Notes under the pieces: model-generated
What the model saw: the letters and a program-made list of their open reading frames with translations, nothing else
Told to the model about the DNA's origin: nothing
Database searches by the model: none
Program-made: the position numbers and the translations under genes
Source of the DNA: Amycolatopsis sp. QT-25
GTDB taxonomy: Bacteria > Actinomycetota > Actinomycetes > Mycobacteriales > Pseudonocardiaceae
Reading direction: 5' to 3'
Assembly: GCF_029369745.1 (NCBI RefSeq)
Contig: NZ_CP120210.1
Span: 5,270,001-5,334,000 of the forward strand
DNA length: 64,000 nt
Shown: piece by piece, positions 27,001-35,819 of the stretch
How positions within the stretch are numbered: the stretch's first letter is position 1
Layout: every line of letters starts with the position of its first letter

Positions 27001-28601
27001 CGGTCGATCCGTTTCCGTACGGCGTCCGCGTATCGCTCGACGGAGGCCGCCGCGGCCGCGAGATCGCACGGTCCTTCGAAGAGCGTCCGCCACGCGGGGG
27101 CGTAGGCGGCATCCAGTTCGACGTCTTCGACGAAGCCGCTGTTACGGGCCATCTCCCCGTAGGCATCGAGCCGGGCGCGTAGTTCCGCCCGCCGGGCGAG
27201 GTTCTCGTCGAGCAGGCGACGGAAGTCGCGGGCGCGATCGACGGTCTTGGCGACGGCTCGCTCGCAGACCGGAAGCTGCCGTTTCACCCACTCGGTGTCG
27301 CCATCCTGCTCCGCCGACCGCAGTTGCGTCAGCGCGCCTTTCAGCCGTCGTGCCTTGGCATGGACTTGCGGGACGCCGGTGAAGCGGGGCGCGTCGCCCA
27401 GATTGTCCTTCTCCAGCCCGGCGAGTTCACCCAACCGGATTTCCAGCCGGGCGAGACGGCCTTCGATGTCGTCCTCGCCGACAGGCAGGACGTCGGTGTT
27501 CGACCGGACCACGCTCACCCCCGGCGAGGTCTCCTCGCGGAAGGCCAGCGCGAGCCGCAGCCCGAGTTCGTGCGCACGCTGGGCCAGCGGGACGAGCACG
27601 TCACCGACGAGCTCGTCGGGTTCTGCCGCTTCGTCGATCCCGTAGACGACGACGGTGCGGCCGGACCGGTGACGGCCGGCGGGTGAATCCGCGGCGACGT
27701 CGAGCCGGTCGGAGATCCGGCGGCGGACCTCGTCGGCGGTCTTGCCGACCGCGTCGACGGCGAGTACGACACTGCCCACGGGCGGCACCGTCGGCCCGGT
27801 CGCGCTCCGGCCCGCTCCGTGTTCGCGATCGGCGAGCACGACCGCGCGCCGCAACGAGGCGGCGACGGCGGAATCGTCCTCGCCCATGATGATCACCCGG
27901 ACGTCCGCCTGGCCGTGCCCGCCGAGCCAGCGGGCGAACTCGCGCGCGAACAGCACGTCCATCGCGGGCGGCTCCGGGTACCGCACGAAGCCGGGGTCGA
28001 TCGCGGGGCTGCCCTCGGCCCAGCGGCGCAGCTCCGGCAGGTAACCGAGCATGGTCTCGACCGGGATCATCCAGGAGACGCGGGCGGCCTCGGTCGCGTA
28101 CCGGGTCGCGACCATGCCGACGACGTGCCCGGTCTTGTCGGCGATCACCGCCGAACCACTGAAACCGTGTGTGATCGGCTCGGTGTCGGGAGTGCGGTGC
28201 AGCTGGACCCGTTCGAGACCGTGCCCGCCGTCGCCGACGACCGTCGCCAGCGACCACATGCCGTCCGAACCGGAGGGGAAGCCGTACGCGCGGACGCGCT
28301 GGCCGTCCTCGAGTGCCGTCCGGTGGAGCGGGGCGCCGGTGATCTGCTCCTCGGGGTCACGCACTCGGAGCAGCGCGACGTCCCCGCCGTCGTCGCCGAT
28401 GGGCGCCGCCTGCGCGACGATCGTGGCGCTTCCCGGCTCCACCCCGGGAAGCGCCACGAAATCCACCGCCACGCCGTCGTGGCCTTCGATCACATGAGCG
28501 CAGGTGAGAAGGTGTTCACCGTCGAGCATGGTCCCGGCGCCCAGGATCCGCCCACGATGATCGCGCAGCCGCACCCGCCAGCGTCTGCGCTCGGAAGTCA
28601 C
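26997..28601 (-). CDS. Trypsin-like serine protease with C-terminal helical domain
   Basis: Residues 1-215 form a chymotrypsin-fold protease without signal peptide, so it is cytoplasmic: H36 in TCAHVIEG, D74 in DGGDVALLRV and S148 in HGFSGSAV complete the triad. A middle alpha/beta region (about 225-365, with RTVVVYGIDEAAEP in a Walker-B-like place but no P-loop) looks like an inactive NTPase-type domain, followed by a helical C-terminus. Cytoplasmic trypsin-like proteins of this kind are associated with Trypco and effector-associated domains in multicellular bacteria. It is the first gene of the six-gene operon; the promoter should lie in 28602-28675, where I see no convincing boxes. Confidence 0.83.
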   Translation of the reverse strand: MTSERRRWRVRLRDHRGRILGAGTMLDGEHLLTCAHVIEGHDGVAVDFVALPGVEPGSATIVAQAAPIGDDGGDVALLRVRDPEEQITGAPLHRTALEDGQRVRAYGFPSGSDGMWSLATVVGDGGHGLERVQLHRTPDTEPITHGFSGSAVIADKTGHVVGMVATRYATEAARVSWMIPVETMLGYLPELRRWAEGSPAIDPGFVRYPEPPAMDVLFAREFARWLGGHGQADVRVIIMGEDDSAVAASLRRAVVLADREHGAGRSATGPTVPPVGSVVLAVDAVGKTADEVRRRISDRLDVAADSPAGRHRSGRTVVVYGIDEAAEPDELVGDVLVPLAQRAHELGLRLALAFREETSPGVSVVRSNTDVLPVGEDDIEGRLARLEIRLGELAGLEKDNLGDAPRFTGVPQVHAKARRLKGALTQLRSAEQDGDTEWVKRQLPVCERAVAKTVDRARDFRRLLDENLARRAELRARLDAYGEMARNSGFVEDVELDAAYAPAWRTLFEGPCDLAAAAASVERYADAVRKRIDR

Positions 28602-28679
28602 GCGGACGACCTTACCGATCGTGAGCGGTGATGACGGTTCTGAACGGTATTACCACTCACGAGGCCTAATTGTCTGGTG

Positions 28680-28796
28680 GTGAACCCGCGTCCGCGATCG
28701 ACGTCGGCAAGGCGCTACCTGGTCATCCACGTCCCGGCGGCAGGGGAAGGCGCCCTGTCACCGCGATAGCGGGACCTTCGGCCAGGGCGGGTTCAC
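28680..28796 (+). repeat. MITE-like dispersed element, copy A (117 bp)
   Basis: It is bounded by perfect 10-bp terminal inverted repeats GTGAACCCGC / GCGGGTTCAC. The interior contains CGATCGACGTCGGC, CTGGTCAT and CACCGCGATAGCGGG and can fold into hairpins. It has no reading frame of note. It lies between the 3' end of polA and the promoter of the protease/kinase operon. Copy B (48318-48433, opposite orientation) aligns over the whole length; copy C (31673-31788) is more diverged. Confidence 0.85.
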
Positions 28797-28843
28797 GCGT
28801 TCGGTCCCGTTTCACCGTCCGTCTTCAGCTCCGCCAACAGGCT

Positions 28844-31585
28844 CTAATGCGCGGCGTCGTTCCAGGACCGCCCGTACCCGACCGAGACCTCCAGCGGCAC
28901 GGCCAGTTCGTAGGCCGAGCCCATTCCCTGGCGCACCAACGCTTCCAGCTGCTCGCGCTCGCCATCGGCGACTTCGAGGACGAGTTCGTCGTGGACCTGC
29001 AGCAGCACGCGGCTCTTCAGCTTCGCCTCGGTCAGCGCCTTGTACACGTTGAGCATGGCGACCTTGATGATGTCCGCCGCGCTGCCCTGGATGGGGGCGT
29101 TGAGCGCCATCCGCTCGGCCATCTCGCGGCGCTGCCGGTTGTCGCTGTTGAGATCCGGCAGATAACGACGGCGGCCGAAGATCGTCTCGGTGTAACCGAC
29201 CTTCGCCGCGTCATCCACGACAGAGTGAAGATAGTCGCGTACGCCGCCGAAGCGGGAGAAGTACGCCTCCATCTGCTCCTTGGCCTCTTCGGTCGAGATC
29301 CGCAGCTGCTGCGAGAGCCCGTACGCCGAAAGCCCGTACACCAGGCCGTACGACATCGCCTTGACCCGGAACCGCAGTTCCGGCGTGATCTCCTCCGGCG
29401 GCAGCGAGAACGCGCGCGACGCCACGAAAGTGTGCAGATCCTCGCCGCTGTTGAAGGCCTGGATCAGGCCCTCGTCCTGCGAGAGGTGCGCCATGATCCG
29501 CATTTCGATCTGGCTGTAGTCCGCCGTCATCAGTTCGGCGTACCCGTCCCCGACGACGAAGGCGTCACGGATGCGGCGGCCTTCCTCGGTGCGGATCGGG
29601 ATGTTCTGCAGGTTCGGGTCGATCGAGGAGAGCCGCCCGGTGGCGGCGATCGTCTGCAAAAGCGTGGTGTGGATGCGGCCGTCGTCGGCGACCGACTTGA
29701 TCAGGCCCTCCACCGTGGTGCGCAGCCGGGTCGCGTCCCGGTGCTCCAGCAGATGCTGCAGGAACGGGTGCTCGGTCTTCTCGAACAGGCTCTGCAGCGC
29801 CTCCGCGTCGGTGGTGTAACCGGTTTTGGTGCGCTTGGTCTTCGGCATACCGAGCTCGTCGAACAGGATGACCTGGAGCTGCTTCGGCGAACCGAGGTTG
29901 ACCTGCTTGCCGATGACCGCGTACGCCTCCTCCGCGGCCTGGGTGACCCGGTTGAGGTAGTGCGCCTCCAGCTCGGTGAGATGCTCGATGTCGACCGCGA
30001 TCCCCGCCGCTTCGAGCCCGGTGATCACCTGCAGGAGCGGCAGTTCGAGCTCGGCGAGCAGCTGCGCGCCGCCGAGTTCTTCGAGCTCCCCGGTCAGCGC
30101 GCCCGCGAGCTCGGCGACCGCGCGGGCCTTGACCAGCTCGGCCTGGATCTCCTTCTGCTCCATGTCCTCGGCGCCACCGTCGAGCAGCGAAAGCTGCCCG
30201 TCCCCGGTGTCGGCCTCGGACCGCAGCTCGCGGTGCAGGTACCGCAGGACGAGGTCGTCGAGCTCGAAGGTGCGCTGACCGGGGCGGACCAGGTACGCCG
30301 CGAGCGCGGTGTCCATGACGAGCCCGGCGAACGCCCAGCCCCGTGCCCGGACGGCGTGCAGCGGGACCTTGAGCTCGTGCCCGATCTTCTGGATCTTCTC
30401 GTCGGCGAGCCAGGCCGTGAGCGCCTTGTCGTCCTCGGCGTCCATCGCGGTGACGTCGACATAGGCGCCTTCGCCGTCCGCGGCCGCGAAGGTGATGGCC
30501 TTCAGATCGGCGCGGACCGAGGCGCCGGTGGTGCGGAACGCCAGGCCGACCGGCTGGTCCTGGCCGGTGTGCGCGGACAGCCATGCCGTGAGCGCGCCAG
30601 GGGCGAGCTTCGATCCGCTGACCTCGAAGCCCTCTTCGGCCTCGGGCTCGGCGCTCTGCAGAGTGGCGAAGAGGCGGTCGCGCAGGACGCGGAACTCGAG
30701 CTCGTCGAACAGCGCGTGCACGGCCTCGCGGTCCCACGGACGCAGCTCGAGCATGGTCGGGCCGAGCTCCAGCTCGACGTCGCGGATCAGCTCGGTGAGC
30801 TGGCGGTTCAGCATGACGGCGCCGAGGTGCTCGCGCAGCGCGTCGCCGACCTTGCCCTTGACCTCGTCGACCCGGTCGATCAGCTCGTTGAAGGAACCGA
30901 ACTGCCTGATCCACTTCGCGGCCGTCTTCTCGCCGACGCCCGGGATGCTGGGCAGGTTGTCCGAAGGGTCGCCACGCAACGCGGCGAAGTCCGGGTACTG
31001 CGCCGGGGTGAGGCCGTACTTCTCCTCCACCGCTTCCGGGGTGAACCGGGTCATCTCCGACACGCCGCGCTTCGGGTACAGCACGGTGACCCGATCGGTC
31101 ACCAGCTGGAGCGCGTCACGGTCACCCGTACAGATGAGCACGTCGAAGCCTTCGGCGGTCGCCTGTGTCGTGAGCGTGGCGATGATGTCGTCGGCTTCGT
31201 AGTTCTCCTTGGTCAGCGCCGGGATGCCGAGGACCTTGAGCACGTCCTCGACCAGCCCGACCTGGCCCTTGAACTCGTCCGGGGTGCTGCTGCGGTTGGC
31301 CTTGTACTCCGCGAACGTCTCCGAGCGGAACGTCTTGCGGGAGAGGTCGAACGCCACGGCGAGGTGGGTCGGCGCCTCGTCGCGCAGCAGGTTGATGAGC
31401 ATCGAGGTGAACCCGAACACCGCGTTCGTGGTCTGCCCGGTCTTGGTCTTGAAGTTCTCCGCGGGCAGCGCGAAGAACGCGCGATACGCCATCGAATGGC
31501 CGTCGATCAGCAGCAGTTTGGGCCGCTCGGCCTGTGCGGTGGCGGGTGTGGCGTCGGCAACGGTCGTGTTCTCACTCGGGCTCAC
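28844..31585 (-). CDS. polA: DNA polymerase I
   Basis: This 913-residue Pol I has a 5' nuclease domain (LLLIDGHSMAYRAFFALP; GDRDALQLVT; GDPSDNLPSIPGVGEKTAAK), a 3'-5' exonuclease-like domain and a C-terminal polymerase domain with motif A ADYSQIEMRIMAH, motif B RFRVKAMSYGLVYGLSAYG and motif C VHDELVLEV. The middle domain lacks the DxE metal-binding motif at its start, so proofreading is probably absent, as in other actinobacterial Pol I. The GTG at 31585 has no clear RBS. It fills gaps and replaces RNA primers, and completes excision repair with UvrB. Confidence 0.96.
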   Translation of the reverse strand: MSPSENTTVADATPATAQAERPKLLLIDGHSMAYRAFFALPAENFKTKTGQTTNAVFGFTSMLINLLRDEAPTHLAVAFDLSRKTFRSETFAEYKANRSSTPDEFKGQVGLVEDVLKVLGIPALTKENYEADDIIATLTTQATAEGFDVLICTGDRDALQLVTDRVTVLYPKRGVSEMTRFTPEAVEEKYGLTPAQYPDFAALRGDPSDNLPSIPGVGEKTAAKWIRQFGSFNELIDRVDEVKGKVGDALREHLGAVMLNRQLTELIRDVELELGPTMLELRPWDREAVHALFDELEFRVLRDRLFATLQSAEPEAEEGFEVSGSKLAPGALTAWLSAHTGQDQPVGLAFRTTGASVRADLKAITFAAADGEGAYVDVTAMDAEDDKALTAWLADEKIQKIGHELKVPLHAVRARGWAFAGLVMDTALAAYLVRPGQRTFELDDLVLRYLHRELRSEADTGDGQLSLLDGGAEDMEQKEIQAELVKARAVAELAGALTGELEELGGAQLLAELELPLLQVITGLEAAGIAVDIEHLTELEAHYLNRVTQAAEEAYAVIGKQVNLGSPKQLQVILFDELGMPKTKRTKTGYTTDAEALQSLFEKTEHPFLQHLLEHRDATRLRTTVEGLIKSVADDGRIHTTLLQTIAATGRLSSIDPNLQNIPIRTEEGRRIRDAFVVGDGYAELMTADYSQIEMRIMAHLSQDEGLIQAFNSGEDLHTFVASRAFSLPPEEITPELRFRVKAMSYGLVYGLSAYGLSQQLRISTEEAKEQMEAYFSRFGGVRDYLHSVVDDAAKVGYTETIFGRRRYLPDLNSDNRQRREMAERMALNAPIQGSAADIIKVAMLNVYKALTEAKLKSRVLLQVHDELVLEVADGEREQLEALVRQGMGSAYELAVPLEVSVGYGRSWNDAAH

Positions 31586-31672
31586 GAGAGCGAGTCTAGG
31601 GTGAGGGTCTGACAGTTCTCCCTGTCGTGTCGGTTGCGGACTGTCGGCGAAGGTGCTCGGCCCCCTCGGCGC

Positions 31673-31788
31673 GGGAACCCGCCAGGCCGGAGGCCCCGCG
31701 GCCGGGGCGGCAGGGCGTCCTCTGGGCAGGACGTGAGAAAAACTCGATAACGTGCCCCCTGGCGACGCGGTCGTGGTCGCGGGTTCAC
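31673..31788 (-). repeat. MITE-like dispersed element, copy C (116 bp, diverged)
   Basis: The ends are GGGAACCCGC and GCGGGTTCAC (one mismatch in the inverted repeat) and the length equals copy B exactly. The first 55 bp resemble copy B closely (AACCCGCC...GGCC...GGCCCCG...GGCAGGGCG); the middle is diverged; the end CGGTCGTGGTCGCGGGTTCAC matches again. It fills most of the divergent polA / thioesterase promoter region and its right end touches the thioesterase RBS. Confidence 0.65.
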
Positions 31789-31806
31789 GAAGGTAAGGAG
31801 CTCCGC

Positions 31807-32235
31807 GTGACCGAACAAGCCCTCGAATCCTTCGCCGGGATCGACCCGGCCTTCGCCGGACAGCAGCTCAACGACAAGCTCGGGCTCGAAATCAGCGAAT
31901 TCGGTCCCGAACGCGTGGTGGGCAGCATCCCGGTCGAGGGCAACCTGCAGCCGTACGGCCTCCTCCACGGCGGTGCGAACGCCGTGGTCGCCGAGGCGCT
32001 CGGCTCGATGGTCTGCGCGCTCAACGCCGGCGCCGACAAGGCGACGATGGGCCTCGAACTCTCCTGCACCCACCACCGGGCGGTCCGGTCCGGGCGGGTG
32101 ACCGGGGTCGCGACCCCGGTGCACGTCGGACGCGGGACCGTCACCGCCGAGATCGTGCTGACCGACGACCAGGGACGCCGGTCCTGCACGGCGCGGCTGA
32201 CGTGCGTGGTGCGGGAACGGCCGCCGGGCGCCTGA
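31807..32235 (+). CDS. PaaI-type hotdog-fold thioesterase
   Basis: The 142-residue protein has the PaaI/hotdog signature LQPYGLLHGGANAVVAEALGS (HGG with a following Glu that acts as general base) and the second strand VGRGTVTAEIVLTDDQGRRS. It should hydrolyse acyl- or aryl-CoA thioesters; the substrate is unknown. The GTG at 31807 has AAGGAG 6 nt upstream, while the open frame beginning at 31627 runs through the repeat element. A thioesterase divergent from polA is a frequent arrangement in actinobacteria, as far as I know. Confidence 0.85.
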   Translation: MTEQALESFAGIDPAFAGQQLNDKLGLEISEFGPERVVGSIPVEGNLQPYGLLHGGANAVVAEALGSMVCALNAGADKATMGLELSCTHHRAVRSGRVTGVATPVHVGRGTVTAEIVLTDDQGRRSCTARLTCVVRERPPGA

Positions 32236-32245
32236 GCGGTCGCCG

Positions 32246-32305
32246 ACGTGCGATGAAGGACGCTTTCTGGCAAATTGCGCCAGGAAAGCGTCCTCCATCG
32301 CACGT
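32246..32305. terminator. Long hairpin between thioesterase and LysR genes
   Basis: ACGTGCGATGAAGGACGCTTTC and its near-complement around GAAAGCGTCCTCCATCGCACGT form arms of about 26 bp, with one bulge and one mismatch, around AAATTGC. It starts 11 nt after the thioesterase stop. The core TGAAGG...CCTTCA resembles the hairpin at 40091-40140. Confidence 0.75.
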
Positions 32306-32339
32306 CACGGGCACGACACGGGCAGGAGCAGGAGCAGGC

Positions 32340-33308
32340 GTGGATCTCGACACGGCTCAGGTGCGGGCGTTCGCCGCGGCCGCCGACCACGGCCATTTCG
32401 GTCGGGCGGCAGAATCCCTCTTCCTCACCCAGCAAGCGCTGTCGAAGCGGATACGGAAGCTCGAGGACGCCCTGTCGGTCCAGCTCTTCCGGCGTACCAA
32501 CCGGTCCGTCGAACTGACCTCCGGCGGTGACCGCTTCCTTCCGCACGCGCGCGAGCTGATCCGGGCCGCGGACGCCGCGGTCGCCGCGATGGGCCGGCAA
32601 GACCGCCCGCCACGCCTCGACGTCATCGACCCGCGCCTGTCCCCCTTGTTCATGCTGCGGCGCATCGCCGAACGCGACCCGGCCCTTTCGGTCGAACGCG
32701 TCACCGGACGAGGTCTGGCCAACGCCCTCGACCCGCTGGTCCGCGGCGAGATCGACCTCGCGTTCGGCCGGGTCGCGGACCTCGGCCGCGAGGTGCCCCC
32801 GGAGCTCGAGCACCGGCTCGTCCGGCTCGAACCGCTGGTCGCCCTTCTCGCCCCGGAGCATCCGCTGGCGAGCAACGAAACGCTGAAACTGTCGGATCTG
32901 CGGACCGACGGCATCTGGATTCCGCAATTGGGCGGGCCGATCGAATGGCTTTCTTATTTGCAACGCCTATGCAAAGAATTCGGCGTCCCGATCGACGACT
33001 CCGGGGTCAGTTACGACCTCCGGCACACTCTGGAGCAGACCCGTTACGGGAAGCAGCGGGTGACCCTCGCCGGCGCCGACATGGATCTGGCCTCCGACCT
33101 CAACCTGCGAGTCCTGCCCTTCGAACCGTCACCCTTGTTCCCGTGGTCGGTGGTGTGGCGGCGCGGCGAAGGACCGACCCTGCGGCGCCTGCTGGCGCTC
33201 GCGGGCCGGACCAGCCACGAAGAAGGTTGGTGTGCCTACGATCCCGCGCGGTCCTGGCTGCCGGACGACGACCTCAGACAGCTAGGTGCCGGGCGAACCA
33301 CCGCGTGA
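32340..33308 (+). CDS. LysR family transcriptional regulator
   Basis: This 322-residue LysR-type regulator starts VDLDTAQVRAFAAAADHGHF with the winged helix-turn-helix FGRAAESLFLTQQALSKRIR KLE at residues about 20-42, followed by a periplasmic-binding-like effector domain. The GTG at 32340 follows a purine-rich stretch (GGAGCAGGAGCAGG); upstream codons run through the hairpin. Its 3' end overlaps the convergent hydrolase gene by 35 bp, so the two transcripts are complementary there. A target could be that hydrolase, but the hydrolase promoter lies 780 bp away, not next to this gene. Confidence 0.85.
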   Translation: MDLDTAQVRAFAAAADHGHFGRAAESLFLTQQALSKRIRKLEDALSVQLFRRTNRSVELTSGGDRFLPHARELIRAADAAVAAMGRQDRPPRLDVIDPRLSPLFMLRRIAERDPALSVERVTGRGLANALDPLVRGEIDLAFGRVADLGREVPPELEHRLVRLEPLVALLAPEHPLASNETLKLSDLRTDGIWIPQLGGPIEWLSYLQRLCKEFGVPIDDSGVSYDLRHTLEQTRYGKQRVTLAGADMDLASDLNLRVLPFEPSPLFPWSVVWRRGEGPTLRRLLALAGRTSHEEGWCAYDPARSWLPDDDLRQLGAGRTTA

Positions 33309-34086
33309 GCTCGGAGTCGACCAGCTTCGCGTGCTTCGTCTGTGGAGCGGGTTCGAAGCCGGGCGCCTCGGCGAACCCATGCGCCATCCCCGGGATGGTG
33401 ACGAGTTCGGATCGCCGCTCCCCCAACGCCTTGTGCAGGGCTTCGGCCGGTTCGGTGATCGAGACGTCGTCCTCCTCACCGATGACGAGCAGCACCGGCG
33501 CGGTCAGTTCCCCGGCCCGTCGCACGTAGTCGTACTCGTCCGCGACCGCGCGGGAGCGGTCCGACCAGTGGTAGGTGATGTCGTAGACCCGCTCGTTCGC
33601 CGCGATCACCGGCGTCAGCCGGGTCACCGGGTTCACCAGCGCGGCCGCCGCCACCTCGATCTCGGGATGGGTCAGCAGCTGCAGCGCGACCGCGCCACCC
33701 TGCGAACCGCCGGCCAGCCCGACCGGACCGTCCTCAATGGACAAGCGCGAGCGCAACTCCGCCACCGCCGCCGGGAACTCCGCCTCGACCTGCTTGGTGA
33801 GCGGTTCGACGACGTTGAGCACGTTGTCCTCGCTCGCGAGGCGGAAGAACCCCTCGAAACCACCCTCGGGGAACCGTTTTCCGGTCAGTGGCAACCCCAG
33901 ATGCACCCGCCACGCGTGCAGTCCCCGCATCGGCAGCGCCGCCGCCATGGCCGCCTCACTGAACGGCGCGCCCAGCAGATGCCAGGTCAGCACCAACGGC
34001 GCCGGGCGTTCCCGGTCCGAAGGTGGCAACGCCACGAACGGGACTCCCGCGGCCGCGCCTTCGATCGCTTCGACACTCATCGTCAT
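33274..34086 (-). CDS. Alpha/beta-fold hydrolase
   Basis: This 270-residue protein has the nucleophile elbow GGSQGG (near residue 128), an acid residue in VIGEEDDVS and His in GMAHGF, thus a complete Ser-Asp-His triad of the dienelactone hydrolase / prolyl-oligopeptidase-like group. There is no signal peptide. The substrate is unknown. Two in-frame ATGs (MTMS) share the GGGGAG upstream; 34086 is the first. The 3' end overlaps the convergent LysR gene by 35 bp. Confidence 0.8.
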   Translation of the reverse strand: MTMSVEAIEGAAAGVPFVALPPSDRERPAPLVLTWHLLGAPFSEAAMAAALPMRGLHAWRVHLGLPLTGKRFPEGGFEGFFRLASEDNVLNVVEPLTKQVEAEFPAAVAELRSRLSIEDGPVGLAGGSQGGAVALQLLTHPEIEVAAAALVNPVTRLTPVIAANERVYDITYHWSDRSRAVADEYDYVRRAGELTAPVLLVIGEEDDVSITEPAEALHKALGERRSELVTIPGMAHGFAEAPGFEPAPQTKHAKLVDSELTRWFARHLAV

Positions 34087-34542
34087 GTTCTCCCCGCTCT
34101 TCGTTTCCGGCTCTGGAGACAGCCAATCGCAGGGTCAGGGCCGAGATCCAACAGCCGTTCGGACCACGACGACAACCATCGGTTGTCATGACACAAGAGA
34201 AGAGAGGGCACGCTTGACGCCCTTTGGGGCAGCCTTGCTACGACGAACGGATGCCCACGAAGGAGGGGAAAAAGCGCCAGATACGCGACCGAAACCTGAT
34301 CCTTACCCACGAGCATGATCGATGGGGTAACGGTGAATCCCCAGCGTGACCAGCGAAGACCTGCCAACCGGCAACATTCACCTTTTCGTGCAATTCGTTC
34401 CGGTTTCGACCGTCACGATGTGGACACAGAGTGATGGGCGTCTGGGCAGATCATGGCGGAGGGGGATATCTTCCTGCCCTAACCTAGCCCCTGTGTCGGG
34501 GGCGACGCCTACCGGCGGCTGGTTGGTCATGGGAGGTAGTCG
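34087..34542. promoter_or_regulatory. Gene-free divergent region between hydrolase and livJ
   Basis: No gene is seen in these 456 bp. A 7-3-7 inverted repeat GACAACCATCGGTTGTC (34171-34187) lies about 85 bp upstream of the hydrolase start and looks like a regulator site for it. The livJ side has GGGAGGTAG as RBS just before the GTG; no convincing -35/-10 pair was found for either gene. The length suggests an extended livJ leader or additional control sites. Confidence 0.5.
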
Positions 34543-35706
34543 GTGTCAGGAGTGCGTTTTGGACGGGTATTCGCCGTCGCGGCGGCTGCGTCGCTGGCGC
34601 TGGCGGGCTGTGCAGGCGGCAGCAGCTCGTCCGGCAGCGGTGACAGCAGCACGCTGAAGATCGGGTTCATGGGTGACCTCACCGGTGAGAACTCCGGGAT
34701 CGTGATCCCGCCCCGCAACGGCGCCAAGCTCGCTATCGACGAGTACAACAAGACGAACCCGGCGACGAAGCTGGAGCTCAAGGAATACGACAGCCAGGGC
34801 AAGCCCGAACAGGCGACGTCGCTGATCGCGACCGCCGTCGGCCAGGACAAGATCACCGCGCTGATCGGCCCGGCGTTCTCCGGTGAGTCGAAGGCCATCG
34901 GCGGTCAGCTGGAGCAGAACAAGATCCCGAGCGTCTCGCCGTCGGCGACGAACGCGGGCCTGGCCTCGAACGGCTGGAAGTACTGGCACCGCGTCGTCGC
35001 GAGCGACGCCAGCCAGGGCCCGGCCATCGCGAACTTCCTCGTCACCGCGAAGTCGCCCAAGAAGGCCTTCGTCATCTCGGACGACCAGGAATACAGTGTC
35101 GGCCTGGCTGACAACTTCGAGAAGACCTTGAAGGAAAAGAACGTCCCGACCGAGCGCGACAAGTTCGCCAAGGACGCGTCGGACTACTCCTCGACCGTGC
35201 AGAAGGTCAAGGCCGCGAACCCGGACATCATCCTCTTCGGTGGCTACTACGCCCAGGGTGGCCGTCTGCTCAAGCAGCTGCGGGACAGCCAGGTGACCGC
35301 CACCTTCGCCACCGGCGACGGTTCGCTCGACGCCCAGCTGATCAGCGGTGCGGGTGCCGCGGCCGCCGAGAAGGCCGTCGTCGGCTGCCCGTGCAACATC
35401 CCGGACGCCGGCTCCACCGACGAGTTCAGCACCAAGTACAAGGCCGCGTTCAGCGTCGACCCGGCGATCTATTCGAGCGAGGGCTACGACGCCGCGACCG
35501 CCATCATCAACGCGGTCAAGGCGGGCGCCACCACCTCGGAGAAGATCAACGAGGCCCTCAAGACGATCGACTTCAAGGGTGCCTCGAAGCAGGTCAAGTT
35601 CAAGGAGAACGGCGAGCCGTCGACGGATGCGATCAACGTCTACCAGGTCACCGGTGGCGTTCTCAAGAACCTCGGCGTCTCGACCGAAGCCAAGCTCAAC
35701 GGCTGA
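34543..35706 (+). CDS. livJ: Branched-chain amino acid ABC transporter substrate-binding lipoprotein
   Basis: This 387-residue protein has a signal peptide with lipobox LALAGC (lipid Cys at 23) and the LivJ/LivK fold: LKIGFMGDLTGENSGIVIPP, PAFSGESKAIGGQLEQNKIP, SVSPSATNAGL and the hinge segment FVISDDQEYSVGLADNF. It binds branched-chain or related amino acids outside the membrane and hands them to LivHM. GTG start with GGGAGG upstream. It is the first gene of livJHMGF, separated from livH by a hairpin that would make it the most abundant product. Confidence 0.92.
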   Translation: MSGVRFGRVFAVAAAASLALAGCAGGSSSSGSGDSSTLKIGFMGDLTGENSGIVIPPRNGAKLAIDEYNKTNPATKLELKEYDSQGKPEQATSLIATAVGQDKITALIGPAFSGESKAIGGQLEQNKIPSVSPSATNAGLASNGWKYWHRVVASDASQGPAIANFLVTAKSPKKAFVISDDQEYSVGLADNFEKTLKEKNVPTERDKFAKDASDYSSTVQKVKAANPDIILFGGYYAQGGRLLKQLRDSQVTATFATGDGSLDAQLISGAGAAAAEKAVVGCPCNIPDAGSTDEFSTKYKAAFSVDPAIYSSEGYDAATAIINAVKAGATTSEKINEALKTIDFKGASKQVKFKENGEPSTDAINVYQVTGGVLKNLGVSTEAKLNG

Positions 35707-35730
35707 CGGAGCAGATAGGAACACCTAACG

Positions 35731-35768
35731 GAAGCGGGGGCGCTGTGCGAACACAGCACCCCCGCTTC
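35731..35768 (+). terminator. livJ-livH intercistronic hairpin (attenuator)
   Basis: GAAGCGGGGGCGCTGTG (35731-35747) pairs with CACAGCACCCCCGCTTC (one mismatch) around the CGAA tetraloop. In a gene order that otherwise overlaps, a partial terminator here would limit read-through into livHMGF and protect the livJ mRNA. Confidence 0.8.
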
Positions 35769-35819
35769 CCGCAAATGTGGCGAAAGAAATCTCGCCCCGT
35801 CCCGTAAGGCATCCACGTC

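Noticed and set aside
34188..34217. Very short open frame ATGACACAAGAG... (9 codons) upstream of livJ
   Set aside because: It is only nine codons, has no RBS, and shares bases with an inverted repeat, so it is most likely chance.
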